Shown in pieces: positions 40,901-63,285 of a DNA stretch of 64,000 bases. The number at the start of each line of letters is the position of its first letter. Within the stretch, counting starts at the first letter, position 1. Made by a program: the position numbers and the translations under genes. The notes below the pieces were generated by a model, which saw only the letters and a list, made by a program, of their open reading frames with translations, was not told where the DNA came from and did not search any database. The DNA lies in NCBI RefSeq assembly GCF_021018805.1, contig NC_086249.1:77526472-77590471 (forward strand), given 5' to 3'. This DNA comes from Prinia subflava (lineage: Eukaryota > Chordata > Aves > Passeriformes > Cisticolidae).

Positions 40901-43533
40901 ACTTGAAGGTGTGATTTAATTCCTTCCTACAGTGTCCTTCCTAAATGAACTGTGGGGATAAAAGATAGGCTGTTAGGAGTTGTTTCCTGAGTATTCAGCC
41001 TCCTTGCTAGAAGAAACTAAAACACTGGCTGGATAGTTCTTTAATATTTTTATTGCTCCTTCCAAATATTGTCTTCTTCCAGCTATCCTTCATTAGGGTT
41101 ATTTTTTATGGTACCTGCAATGCAGTTTGTGTTTCTTATGCGTCATCTAAAACCCAACAGCAAACAATAATATAATCCATTTTAAGAAGGAAAGAAGGAA
41201 AGACAACTTCTACAGTTAAATTGCACAGCCTTGCCCTTAGCTCAGGAAATCAAATCTGACTGTTCTGCTTTGGTTGTGGATCTAATTTTCCAGTAACAAT
41301 TACAATTCATCATGAGCTTTTAAATACTAACCAACTGCATTCTAACAGCCAAATAATTTTGTAAAAGTTTCTTTGTATTTGCAAAGGGTAACCTACCAAA
41401 CTAGATTGCCTTTTTCACTTTTAGTCTGGAATCTCTATGTCTGTGCTAATATGTATTAGCATTTTTGAGCCAACAAGACAGGGCTACACTAGGGGTCTGA
41501 GAGTCAGAAATTTAAGTATACCCCTAATCTCTTTACCTCTCTTTAGGAACTTAAAGCATGATTTTTACTGAGGTTCTTCCTTAAAGTTGAAAATAAAAAA
41601 TGACAGGTGTGTTTGATGCTTGTATTGACCATTTAATAGCTATTCCACAGGCCATCTAAAAGAAACTGAATATGCTCAGCCTGCTCCCAGAGGCGTTGTT
41701 GTGCAAAGGGAGAAAACTGAATTCTTCCTTTTATACCATGAGATTGTACTGCACTGAGGCATCTCCTGCAGAATCGACCCCCCCAGCCCACCAAGATAGC
41801 TGGGGCTCAGCCTTCCTCCCTGTAATGCAATCTATTTCAGATCCAGCCAAGAACTCATTTTATTTGAGTCTGCACTAGTACCACACACTCTGGCTTCTTC
41901 ATTACACAAGGTTTGAGCCCAAGAATGTCCAACGCGCTCCCGTGTACACAACATACAGTGCTCTGTGCAAAGAAAGACTATTTTTTTACTACACTTCCTG
42001 TCCCAAGAGCATTTTACCTTCATCTTTTTTTTTCAGATTAAGGTTTTTCCTATCCTGAAATGGTAATCTGTTTTAAAATCTGTGATTTCAAAATTCCCTG
42101 TCAACTGATGCTTGTGCCCATCCCACTTCCTACTAAGTATTCCATCTTCTAAACTGTTAGCTTTCCTGTTCTGATGAAACCTTTTAATTTGCATAGAATG
42201 CTTTCATATGGCTGCATTAGGGAGCACATACGAGTAATACAATTTTTTGCTATCTCAGTCATCAAGGAAGTTTTTTATTTCTCTGAAGTCCATTTCTGCA
42301 GTTCTGCATCCATTATTCCAGTAAGCACAATATCAAAGAGTGAATTATGATTCTGAAATCTAGGAAAAGAAGAAGCAGCTTTCTCTTTCTAAAAATGTTT
42401 CTTGTTTTTGCTCTGCTGTCTTCAGCAGAGTTTGTTATTAGAAGCAGGCTGTACAGAGAACGACCACCTGGACAAAAGCATCAAAGGTTTGTTTGGGTGC
42501 TAATCCACCCAGCAAGCCATCCCTCAATTTAAGGCACAACTTTAGATGCGATCATTTCTAACCATAAACTCCATGCCAAAAAGGAACAAATGCAATTTTT
42601 GTCAGCACACCAGAAACAGAAAACCTGCTGGTTGGTCTGAGGCCTGTGCTTTCCTAAGTTTTCCATCTAGTGCTACCACACACATACATAGTTTACTTCC
42701 TCAGCTATTTGCAATACTTTAATTTTCTTCCAAAATCTTACAATTTAAGTCCTTGTTGCAGTTGTTAGTAAACTCTAAATCTGCCTAAACTTCCAAATAA
42801 TGCTTTGTTTCCTTGAATACACTGGCTGTGTCAGGGAGCTCACCGGCATCCTCTTCCATCTGCTTTACTCTTCTAGCAGTGTATGTTGCAAGCAGACTCC
42901 TCACTGTGATCAAGTCAGGTAACTGATCTATCAACAAGGCTTTCAGATCTTGCCTCGCCTAGATGTAGACCTTGTTTTCCTCACAGACCCATCTTTTTTT
43001 AACAGCTCTATATGTACGTGAATCCTTTATGCCTCTGGGATCTGGGTTTCTTTCCCATCAGAAATGTGAAACAGGGAACACCTCCATTACTTGTTCTATA
43101 TACAGAACACAAGCCTTCAATTTTTATTACTTTAGAAACAGAATCCCATCTCTTACACTAGTATGGCTATCTGGAAAGCCAAGCTCTTTAGGGCTGGGTG
43201 ACTGGGGAGGAGTACTACTACTAGAAGAATCAGTGCTTGCTCTCAGGACTCCCGAAGCTCTCAGCACATCCCACAGAAAGACCTTCCTCCAAGCCAGGAT
43301 GTCAGCACTTCTTCAGGTTAAGCCAGTGACTTGTTGTCCCACGAGATGTACTTCCGCAGGTTAAGCCGATGAAATAGATCATCACACTTAAAGGGATGTG
43401 CTCCAATCCCTGGTTCCCAGATACATGTTACTGCTCCTCACCACCCTCCATCTCTGCTGAGAGCCCCACCAGCAAAGTGGGTATTCTCAACTGCACTGGA
43501 CCATGGAAGATATGGATGAACATCCGCCCTTCA
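34924..43533. other. Intergenic, upstream of CNOT11
   Basis: 8.6 kb of AT-rich sequence without a supportable gene. A C/T-rich stretch lies at about 35560-35620 and a G-run cluster (runs of six, six and five G) at 35927-35951. The rest shows no clear structure. Confidence 0.8.
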
Positions 43534-43978
43534 GAATCACAGGATCAATTGGATTGGAACAGATTTCTGAGATCATCGAGTCCAACCTGTAACTGCACAC
43601 CACCTTGTCAACTACGCCAGGGCACCAAGGGCCATATCCAGACTCTCCTTAAAGACCTCCAGGGATGGTGACTCTGACACTTCCCTGGGCAGCCCATTCC
43701 AATGTCTAACCACCCTTTTTGTGAAGAAATCCCTAATGTCCAACCTAAACCTCCCCTGGTGCATCCTGAGGCTGTGTCCTCTTGTCCAGTCGCTGGTTAC
43801 ATGGGAGAAGAGCCTGACCCCCACCCGGCTACAATCTCCTTTCAGGTGGTTGTAGAGAGCGTTAAGATCCCCGCTGAGCTTCCTTTTCTCCGGTTTCAAA
43901 AACTCCAACACCCTCAGCTGCTCCTCATAGGACTTGCACTCCAGACCCTTCAGTGGACCCAATCCAGGGTGTAACTGC
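43534..43978 (-). mobile_element. CR1 LINE 3' end, with remnant of ORF2 C-terminus
   Basis: On the minus strand the sequence encodes the typical CR1 reverse-transcriptase tail (DFFTKRVVRHWNGLPREV and SPSLEVFKESLDMALG). It then runs through GGTTGGACTCGATGATCTCAG to a terminal GATCCTGTGATTCTG, the CR1 3' octamer motif. About 445 bp remain; the 5' part of the element is missing. Its truncated 5' edge abuts the CNOT11 CpG island at about 43980. Confidence 0.92.
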
Positions 43979-44211
43979 TCCGCCGTTAAACGGCACGGCC
44001 ACGAGGTGTTCCTCGGCCAGGAGCAAGCGCCCGGCGGCGCAGCCGTGCAGGGAGCGGGCGGTGGCGCTGGGCCCGGGCCGGGCGGAGCTGGCTGTGGGCG
44101 CGGCCCCGCCGCCATCGCGCGGCCCCGGGCTCGGGGACAGCGCAGCCGGCGCCGCGCGCTGCCGGGCGCCCCCTGCCGGCCCCCGCGGGAGCGCGCGCGG
44201 CCGGGCCCGGA

Positions 44212-44247
44212 CCAATGGCCCGCCCCCACCGGGCGGCGCGGACCAAT
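44212..44247 (+). promoter_or_regulatory. Paired CCAAT boxes with GC box
   Basis: CCAAT at 44212-44216 and again at 44243-44247, 31 bp apart (about three helical turns), with a GC-box-like CCCGCCCCC at 44219-44227 between them. This spacing is typical of NF-Y-dependent TATA-less promoters; binding here is inferred. Confidence 0.55.
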
Positions 44248-44378
44248 CCCGGCCCACCCGGCCTCGCGCGCACCGCCCCGCAGCCCGGGCCGGAACGCCC
44301 CCGGCGCCTTTCGCGGCAGCGCCGTAAAGCGCGGCCGGCAGGGAGCGCCGGGCCCGGAGCGGCGGCGGTCGCGGTCGG

Positions 44379-55718
<11,340 letters not shown>

Positions 55719-55875
55719 AGTGACTGTCAGTGGCAAAAAACCCCTCTTGCTAGTGTTCTATACCAATTAATTGTACATTTTAAATTTAAATCCCTGGATT
55801 AATTATGTATTATGTTAATTACATTATAAATAGCATTTTGTGCATTTGAACAATAAATAAGGCTTTTTCTGATAC
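55719..55875 (+). other. CNOT11: CNOT11 3' UTR (proximal)
   Basis: AT-rich stretch between the stop codon and the first canonical poly(A) signal, about 150 nt. Longer forms are possible. Confidence 0.7.
55852..55857 (+). terminator. CNOT11 poly(A) signal AATAAA
   Basis: First canonical AATAAA after the stop, within CAATAAATAAGG; a GT-rich element (TTGAGTTTGTG) follows about 25 nt downstream, as expected for a cleavage site. Confidence 0.75.
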
Positions 55876-57980
55876 ACACTTGAGTTTGTGAAATATATTA
55901 GGCCTCACACTATGGTTAAAATTTCTGTGTCGTATGCATATCCTGAAATTCACGCTCTAGTTCCAGAGAGAATATAAATGATACTTAGCCTTCATAGCAA
56001 ATGTAAGTATTAATCAGGCACTTGCTGTCTTTGGGTCCACAATTGTTTGTATATAACTAAAGTCAACTTACATCAAGTTTTACCTTTTGTTCGCTGTGTA
56101 AGACCTTCTAGGAGCTGGATAGAACTAACAATGTTTTCTGGTTTTGGTAAAGAAGTCTATCTCTGTGTCTAGAAACAGCTAAAGGCTTATCTTTGTTAGG
56201 CAGAAATGAAGCTGGGTGCTGTAGGCTCACAGCAATATTCTCTCCTATCAAGACCACTGAGTATTTTCAGAATCATGCCAGTGGCAGTTGAAATACCACA
56301 CCTCACATGCTTGTAAAAATGTTTCACTGAGGAAAGAGGGCCACATTTCTTCCATAAAAATTAAAAAAATTCCAATCCCTTCTCACTTCCAAATTTGAAT
56401 GGGCAGTTGCTATGTATCTTCCAACATTAAATAGCCTCTTCCTTCTAGAGCACAGAGACATAGTAGCTTTCATGTTAGATGCCAAGTATTGGGGAAACTG
56501 GGGATGGAGTCTGGTAACTATAAATTTAAGCTGATTAAATAGAGTAGCTGCTGTATTACCTGAGAGTGAAAAGGGAAAGTAACTTGGAAAATTAACAAGT
56601 TATAATTTAATGTTGCTTGCTAAATCAAAGCTGTTTTAAATCTGAATTTGCTTGTCAGATTTATAGGAAATAGAAGATCAGTAATGCAAAGTAAAGACTG
56701 TCTTTTGGCTTTGTCTTTTGAAGCAATTTAAGATGTGAAAGTGCGTGAATGAAAACCACATCAATCTCTTGTCTCATGTATAATCTTTCAGTAAAAAGTC
56801 CTGCGAGAAATATTCTGTAGTCATTAGGGGTGTGGCTTGTGCAACCTTCCAGTTAAAATGTATCAGGTACACTAAAGTAACACTTACTTAAGGTCTGTTC
56901 CAATTCTAGACATTGCTTCCAAACCCAATACATTTGCTGTCAGGCATTTTTAGTGGCAACACTTGGAGCACAAGCTGGTTTAAAATCATACCTTGATGTT
57001 TTTTATCTACTAAAGCTGAAGCCAAATTTGACTATATTCTGTATAGTAGTACCCCTCTTTAAAAACATATATTTTAGACTAGTGTTTGGAAAGTAAGTTG
57101 CAGTACTATGATGAAGGCTCCAATATAAAAATGATTACCACTGGTTAAAGATGTTGCTATCTACTTTGTCATTAAGCCTCCCCCTCAAAGGTTGCTACTA
57201 TGATACTACAGCCAAAGACTAGCAGCTCTGCATCTTCACTGTATTTGCTTGAGTTGTACTGATATACATAATTTTTATAGTTCTCTGACAAATCCAAGGA
57301 TTAGGGATTTATCCAGAAATTTTATGATTTTATCATAGGTGTGTCTGAGACATTAATTTCAGAGCCCTGTGGTACTGGGGAAGTGCAGGGTGGCCTTTGT
57401 GAGAAGAGGCCAAGGCTGCCCTGTTCCAGACCCAGCTAGACAAGCTGGCACGGCAGAACCCCTCAGGCAGGCTGGTGGCAGCTCAGTGATAACCCTGGCG
57501 TGGTCTGTACCTGATGGAGAGGATCCACACTGAAGCACTTCATAAAGAACTGCAGCTCTTCGGCAGGACAGGGCAGAAGGGTGAGGAGGGAACAGCAGAG
57601 AGCACCTTTACAGGCTCACCCCTGCCCCCCTTCCCTATCCTGCCACCACGGAAGGGAGAAGTGTCAGCTTGCAGAAGGGCAGCTTTAGTCCTCTACTAGC
57701 CTAAAACTAATTGATTGCCATTTCAAAGTAATCGTCACAAAGCCACATCTCTTGTGCCTGTGATGGTAATTGGTAACTGTTTCTTATCTTCACCCACAAG
57801 TTCTTCTATGATTTTCCCCCTCCTCACTAAGCAGCCATCCAAGGTTACCCCAGCCCCTCCAGGCTACCCCGCATGAAGTTAAGCTTGTTTTGTGCTGTGT
57901 TAGTGCTGAGTGCCTCAGATCCACTTTAAGTTTACCAAAGAAAAACCCTCCAGCTTCTCAGACATTGCTTTTTAAAAGGT
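55876..57980. other. Intergenic spacer between the 3' ends of CNOT11 and RNF149
   Basis: 2.1 kb between the two convergent poly(A) signals. No gene or repeat that I can support; a slightly GC-richer patch lies at 57370-57700. Confidence 0.75.
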
Positions 57981-57988
57981 CTGTATAA

Positions 57989-57994
57989 TTTATT
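57989..57994 (-). terminator. Distal minus-strand poly(A) signal AATAAA
   Basis: TTTATT on plus reads AATAAA on minus (CCATAATAAATTATACAG). It is the last good candidate before CNOT11 and probably ends the longest RNF149-side transcripts. A closer candidate, ATTAAA, lies at 62274-62279. Confidence 0.45.
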
Positions 57995-58517
57995 ATGGAA
58001 TTTGGCTTTTAGCCTTTAAGTTACAACAACAATGCATAACTTGACATTCTTACAACTGTACATACACAATGGAAAAGACACAGGTGCTTAATCCAAACAA
58101 TGCAACCAAATTAGTTCAAGGTTACAATAAAAGACGGTTGGTTGTGAATAGTTTTTGACAGACTAGCAAATTCTGCAGGTATATGTTTATAGTAGAAGTA
58201 AGTGGCTTCAAAGTTTTGGACTTAAGCTTCAGACTAACAAAATGATGGAAACTTTGCTCTTCTGAATGAAGGATATGCTCATTTAAAAATGCAGTAACAT
58301 TATCATTTTTCAGATGGTGAAAAGGAGCTTCAGGTCCAATGGAAGTATAATGGACAGTCCCAGGCAATGCACTCTTCACACAAATACATGCAATTATAAA
58401 GGCATTCTATTTTAAAAACTTTCTAAAATCAAGTTTTGCAATACAGCAGGATATCTGAGGAGAGATCAGGACCCATACTGAACAAAACTAAAAGCCTTCA
58501 GCTTGATTTGTGCATGT

Positions 58518-58553
58518 TTAATCAACTTCAATTCTCAAATCTTCATGTATCAC
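58518..58553 (-). other. Candidate terminal coding exon, unrecognised
   Basis: Minus strand: a strong acceptor (TTTTTTTCTCTCACAG) is followed by 11 codons, VIHEDLRIEVD, and TAA. It would join in phase 0 to the candidate exon at 60694-60801. Downstream sequence leads to the AATAAA at 57989. I do not recognise the peptide; it may be non-coding or chance. Confidence 0.25.
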
Positions 58554-60693
58554 CTGTGAGAGAAAAAAACACATCCAGTAAAGACCAGTCTCAAAAATGT
58601 TAGGATTTTTTACAGGCATTGCAGTTTAAAAAAAATTATGCTGACATATTCCATTTCAGGAACTAGTAGTTCATTATGAGCCTATTATAAAATTGCATCT
58701 CTAACTTCAGCCAAGGGGACAGTCTTGCTGGACTCTGCCCAACTACAACTGGCTGATTGTAGAGGAACCTTGCAGGATGGGCAGAAAACCTGAATGACCA
58801 TTCCCAAATCAATAGGTAATTAAAAAACAGCTTTGCACTCTTGACAAAGGTGTTGCAATGGTGTTTCTCTGTGCCAGGTACAATCTGAACAGGACCAGAA
58901 TTCCCAACAGGCCAGCTTTGGCAGGAATACACTGGTATGCACTAAATTAATTCAGCATGGATTAAAGGCATTTCCACTGTAGGTAAATTATCCTACAACT
59001 TCTCCAGTAGACCTCCAAAATCTAGCCCTAATTACTGGCAACAGTTACTAGACTGTGTTCATATGTGATGTGGGGGGGTAAGGGGTAGTCACTGCTATAT
59101 TGTCAAACTTCTCTAGTACCTGCCAAGAACCTTCTCCAAGCATTGCTTTGAGCCAAAGAAGAATCTAGTCTAGCAGTCATTAGAAAAGAAAATCCAGAAA
59201 ATCCAGACTTTCCAGTTAAATTGGTACTGCAAGTAATTAAACTATTAACATGCTTTCAGATCTGAAATGTCTGTAGTTCATTTTTGCTTGCTATAAAGTC
59301 TGAAAGACAGTTTAGAAAATTATTTACTACCAAGTTTTTTCCAGTTTGTCCAGTTTTCCAGTTTGTAGACTATTATTAATAAACTAAAATTTCTGAACAA
59401 AGAGGGGCCTCCAGGTTTTCCTTTAAGACAGCAGTTCATTTTGACATGTTCATAGCTCCTTAAAAAATAAAACTAAAAATCACTTAACTTCACAAAATTT
59501 CTCCCTACCAGAAACAGCAGCAGTAGCAAAGCCATACCAATTCACACAACACTAATAAAACTCATTCCACAAAAACCAGTATCCCCTGGTAGGGATTTTT
59601 GCCAAGAGATTTATTTGGCACCACCTTTCAGGGGCTTTAGGCTTCACATGGGCTCTGCAATTTAGCTTTTTCTATAATGATACCCCAGGAAAGCCTCCAA
59701 TAAGAAGCAGTCTGCTTGATTGCAGTAAAATATAATACAGGGACAGAGGTGTCCAAGACAAGTTCCTGCAAGTTTTACAAAAATAGTGCAGCCAGGAAGA
59801 GAAAAGCTATGAGGGCAGTGGGAGGCAGCAGGAATCCCTACAGCACACACAGCTGCAGCTCCCACACTAGGCAGGACATGGGTGAAGCAGCAGAGGCAGA
59901 TTACAGCTTCCCCAAATGGAAGGGAATGAAGTCAGGAGGCACCCACCCTACAACAAGGATTCGTGGAGGGGGTGAAAAAAAATCACTCATTAGTTCTGAC
60001 CTTCATACAAGCTTTTGGTGGGTAAAGTGTTAGAAACTAGCAATACCAGTTTGATCCAACTTCATGGGGATCCAGATCTGCAAAGTCTGTGCACATGTAT
60101 TTACCTACAGCAGCCTACACCCATTTATGCAACAGTGACAGACAAGCTGGAACAGCAGGTCCTGTGCTTCTTGCTTTTAAGCTTCTCTTGCTAATGTTTT
60201 AAGCTCCCTAGATTGTCTTTTTCCTGCCCTGTATTTTCACCCTACCTCTCTTTTACTAATGCATGTCAGCTTTTTGACTGAGGTCAGACTAGTGATTCGC
60301 TTCAGGTGATTTTTGTCATTGTGCTTCCAAGGAGAGCAAACTGCTTGCTGGAGGCACTGCAATTCGGCCTTTTATTGTCATCACTCCTCAGCAGCACAGC
60401 TGGCCTTACAAGACCTAACTATATCAAAGATCAAGTATGTGCAAACCTATTTGATTGAAACACTGTCACTATTTTTGAGAATGACTGAAATGAAACAGGT
60501 GCAGTGCCAGAAACAGACCTTAGGAGTCTTCATACTCGGATATTTTTTTAAGTCAGCACACACCAGATTTTATAAGCACTTTTCAGTTTGCAGCTTCCTT
60601 AGCTTTTCTTCCAGCTTTCTGCCAGATTTCAGATTTAATTCTTAAGAAAAGCTTTTGGTTTTACAGGTATTACATAAAAGCTCAAGTACTTAC

Positions 60694-60801
60694 CACAATT
60701 CTCCTCTCCAGAATGAATACTGTGCTGTAGTTATCAGCAAGACACAATCCACAGACTGACAACACTTCTCTTGGTAACTTCTCTTTTGGTTCCTCCTTGA
60801 G
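60694..60801 (-). other. Candidate internal exon, unrecognised
   Basis: Minus strand: 36 open codons (starting LKEEPKEKLPREVL, ending VFILERRIV) between a weak acceptor (TTTAAACTAG, little pyrimidine tract) and a consensus donor GTG|GTAAGT. No family recognised. Confidence 0.22.
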
Positions 60802-62075
60802 CTAGTTTAAACCCTCTCAACATTTACTACATCAATGTTCAGTTTTGTGTTAGAGGGAGAAGACTTAGTTTTTAATATTGAAGAGATAGTTAAAAAGGCA
60901 GTTCTGGAAATGTTGATAAGCTTCTTTTGGAGACGTAAGTGTCCCTACACATTGTCTGGTTTAGTTGTGGGTTATTTATTTGTTCAGTTTTGGAGATGGT
61001 TGGTCAGTCATATTCCATTCTCATGTGCTTCTTGTAAGACAAAGGCATCACAAAAACTTGCACCTGCTGGTGACATCAGAACTACAACCTGACAGTTTTC
61101 CAATAAAACTAAAAGTTATACTCCTACAGGGAAGAGGCAGAGGTTTTTTTAAGTAGACATTAACAGGATTTTTTTTTTGAAGGAAATTTAGGGTGAAACA
61201 TCTGCTCTGCAACGTAGAAGTTCAGATTATATTTCCTCCTCTGTCATTTCTGGAACATTCATTTTAAAATTAAAAAAAGTTATTGCTTCTACTGAAGCTC
61301 AATATAAGTTAGAAAAAGAATTGCATATTTTCTTAAAAACATTCCAAATATACATTTTAAAAACAAAATGCACTCTAAAACAAATGTCTAGTGAAAGACA
61401 CTGTTTTAAGCAATCTGTAGCAACAGCTTTACAAAAGAAAATTGAGGAATGTAGCATATTATTTATAACATGACAATGCTAAAATCCTAAGCAATTCACT
61501 TAACACTCTTAAGTAGTGTTTTAAATATACATATTTCTTTACAAAACAGTTTAGCAATTCCTTATACCACTTAGAGTATATAAATATTTGAATAAGAGGT
61601 CATAATGGGAGATGCCAGGGTATGTATTTACTCTCAGATGCTTCAGATTTCTTAAGTGTTTTACTATAAGGCACAATACTGCTAATCTAAAAGAAAGGAA
61701 TAAAAACTAATGGCAAACCAAATCAAAACTCCTACTGTGGAATATCCAAGAGAACTCCAGCATCTCTATGCAAAGGAAAAGAAAAAGCAAAACAAACTCA
61801 AACTTTGTGTTTCTGAAGAAACGGTTTCAATTTGTACATAAAGTGGGTCAGGATGGAAACAGGAGCAAGAAGAAATTACGTAAATTCTTATAAATAGACT
61901 AATAAATACATTTTAGCCATAATTAGCCCTTTACCTCTGTTCTACTGAGCTTAAGATTTAAAGAGGTAATCAGTGTGCATATACTAAATGTCTACATGCT
62001 CAGCACGTGAAGAACACCTAGCACAACCTATTACTGCCAGATTCAGTATAAAAAGCTAGAAAGATGGAGAAGGTT

Positions 62076-62174
62076 TCCTTTTCTCAGCATCCACTCTGAG
62101 TAGAACACATTACAAGATAGAATAAGTATTTGTTACATGTCAGAACAAGCAATTTTTTCATCACAAGAAAAGGA
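62076..62174 (-). ncRNA. Candidate box C/D snoRNA, possibly SNORD89
   Basis: On the minus strand: an 8-bp perfect terminal stem (TCCTTTTC at 62167-62174 pairing with GAAAAGGA at 62076-62083), then box C GTGATGA (62158-62164) two bases inside the stem, an internal CTGA usable as box D' (62140-62143), and box D CTGA (62084-62087) directly next to the 3' stem. The 99-nt length is within the C/D snoRNA range. A clear C' box is not seen. Human SNORD89 is hosted at the 3' end of RNF149 on the same strand, which supports orthology, but I cannot recall its sequence well enough to align it. Guide targets are unknown. Confidence 0.55.
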
Positions 62175-62674
62175 TACACAACATATCTATCAAGTTATTT
62201 GATTCCTTCAAGGTTATTGTCTTTTCTATGAATATTCATCTCCAATTACAACAGATCAGAACTTTCAGAACATTTTAATAGTTGCAGCTTGTAAGTGTTC
62301 TCCATGTGTACATACTGAATGTAAATAGTGCATCCAAAATATTTAACCGTTACACATTCTACCTTATTTTCACTGCCTAGTCTTCATCTTTGTTACAGCC
62401 CTCTGGAACACAATGACATTGCAACAATGCTTACAGGAAAAGGGTTATTGCATTTTTTTTTTTTAGGATGAGACATCCAGAGGAGATTTTATAAAATCCT
62501 CCTGTGTACAAAATTCTTAGTTATTAGCCCTTTTGGAACACCAGCTAGAAAAGTTTGAAAGGTAAAATAATTTACATTGTTATTTTTTCTGTTCACTAGA
62601 CAAAAGTCCATACTAATTAAATAAAAAATAATAGTTCTTCAACAGTCTATTCAAGATATCTTCCATGAAGCAGT

Positions 62675-62733
62675 TCAGTGGGAATTTCCATTAGATAGAT
62701 GTTCTCCATGCCGGTTATTACTGGCATCCACAT
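62675..62733 (-). CDS. RNF149: RNF149 last coding exon
   Basis: Acceptor CTGATTTCTAG|AT; 19 codons and TGA at 62675-62677. The split codon G|AT gives Asp after TALL. The SNNRHGE motif aligns with human SDSRHGG, which supports this short exon being the true end. Confidence 0.85.
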
Positions 62734-63285
62734 CTAGAAATCAGGAATTAAAAGAAAAATTGTTTGCTGTTTTACCATTTTAATATACTTTATCTGTTCC
62801 ATTAATCCAGACTCTGGCAACAAAGTTCATACTCATATATCCTACAGTTCTCGAGATTCTCTGGGTAATCCTCTTAAGACTCTGTTCACACCTTCCTTTC
62901 CCCCAAATCCAGTTATTTCCAGCTCCAGAACAGAGTTCTTTGAAAATCTGCTTGTATTTTTTGAAGACCAGTAGTAAGTGACAGCATTCAGTCCGCTCTG
63001 GGCTGCAGCACTAACTGCTCGCACCAGCTAGAGAAGGGTTCTAGTGCCATGTCTAGTGCAAAGGTCTGTCCAGCCCATAGATTACTTACCGAGCAATGCT
63101 GTGGTTTCCCCTGCGTCCTCTTTCAAGCTGGTGCACTGCAACACAGATTCATTAGTGGAGGAAGCTGACAATTCGCTTACTTCGTTTCTGTCATCGTCTT
63201 GCAAAGCAATGCTCAGACTTCCGACTGAAACGCTGCCACTTATGGATTCGGGTATTGGAATTTCAAGTACATCTTCAGGGTCCCC
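62675..63285 (-). CDS. RNF149: RNF149, C-terminal end (last two coding exons)
   Basis: RNF149 is a transmembrane E3 ubiquitin ligase with a protease-associated luminal domain, one membrane span and a cytosolic RING-H2 finger. Only the tail after the RING is here: exons 63090-63285 (196 nt) and 62675-62733 (59 nt), giving 84 residues and a TGA stop. The first begins GDPEDVLEIPIPES, matching recalled human GEPGDVQEMPAPES, then SLSIALQDDDRNEVSE (human LSLALPDDDGSDESS) and KEDAGETTALL (human KGDAGENTALL). The last exon reads DVDASNNRHGEHLSNGNSH, alignable with human SDSRHGGPIS and a little longer. The catalytic RING, signal peptide and membrane span lie beyond position 64000. Confidence 0.93.
62734..63089 (-). 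other. RNF149: RNF149 last intron
   Basis: 356 bp, no feature besides splice sites. Confidence 0.85.
63090..63285 (-). CDS. RNF149: RNF149 penultimate coding exon
   Basis: Phase 0 start after acceptor TTTTGAAG|GGGGAC, and donor TTGCTCG|GTAAGT leaving one base. The acceptor lacks a long pyrimidine tract, but the reading frame and homology fix it. The segment is Ser- and acid-rich. Confidence 0.92.

Larger units (their letters stand above)
57981..62674 (-). other. RNF149: RNF149 3' UTR / downstream region
   Basis: 4.7 kb of minus-strand sequence after the RNF149 stop codon. Whether it is one long 3' UTR, or a short UTR plus separate downstream exons, cannot be decided from sequence. It contains a snoRNA-like sequence (62076-62174) and a candidate exon pair (60694-60801, 58518-58553). 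Confidence 0.5.

Noticed and set aside
43612..44229. 205-codon minus-strand frame
   Set aside because: Its C-terminal half is a CR1 reverse-transcriptase remnant and its N-terminal half is antisense promoter sequence. It is a chance join, not a gene.
58122..58379. 85-codon minus-strand frame (includes FHHLKNDNVTAFLNEHI)
   Set aside because: No in-frame ATG at its start, a stop just upstream, no family similarity, and it lies in the probable 3' UTR.
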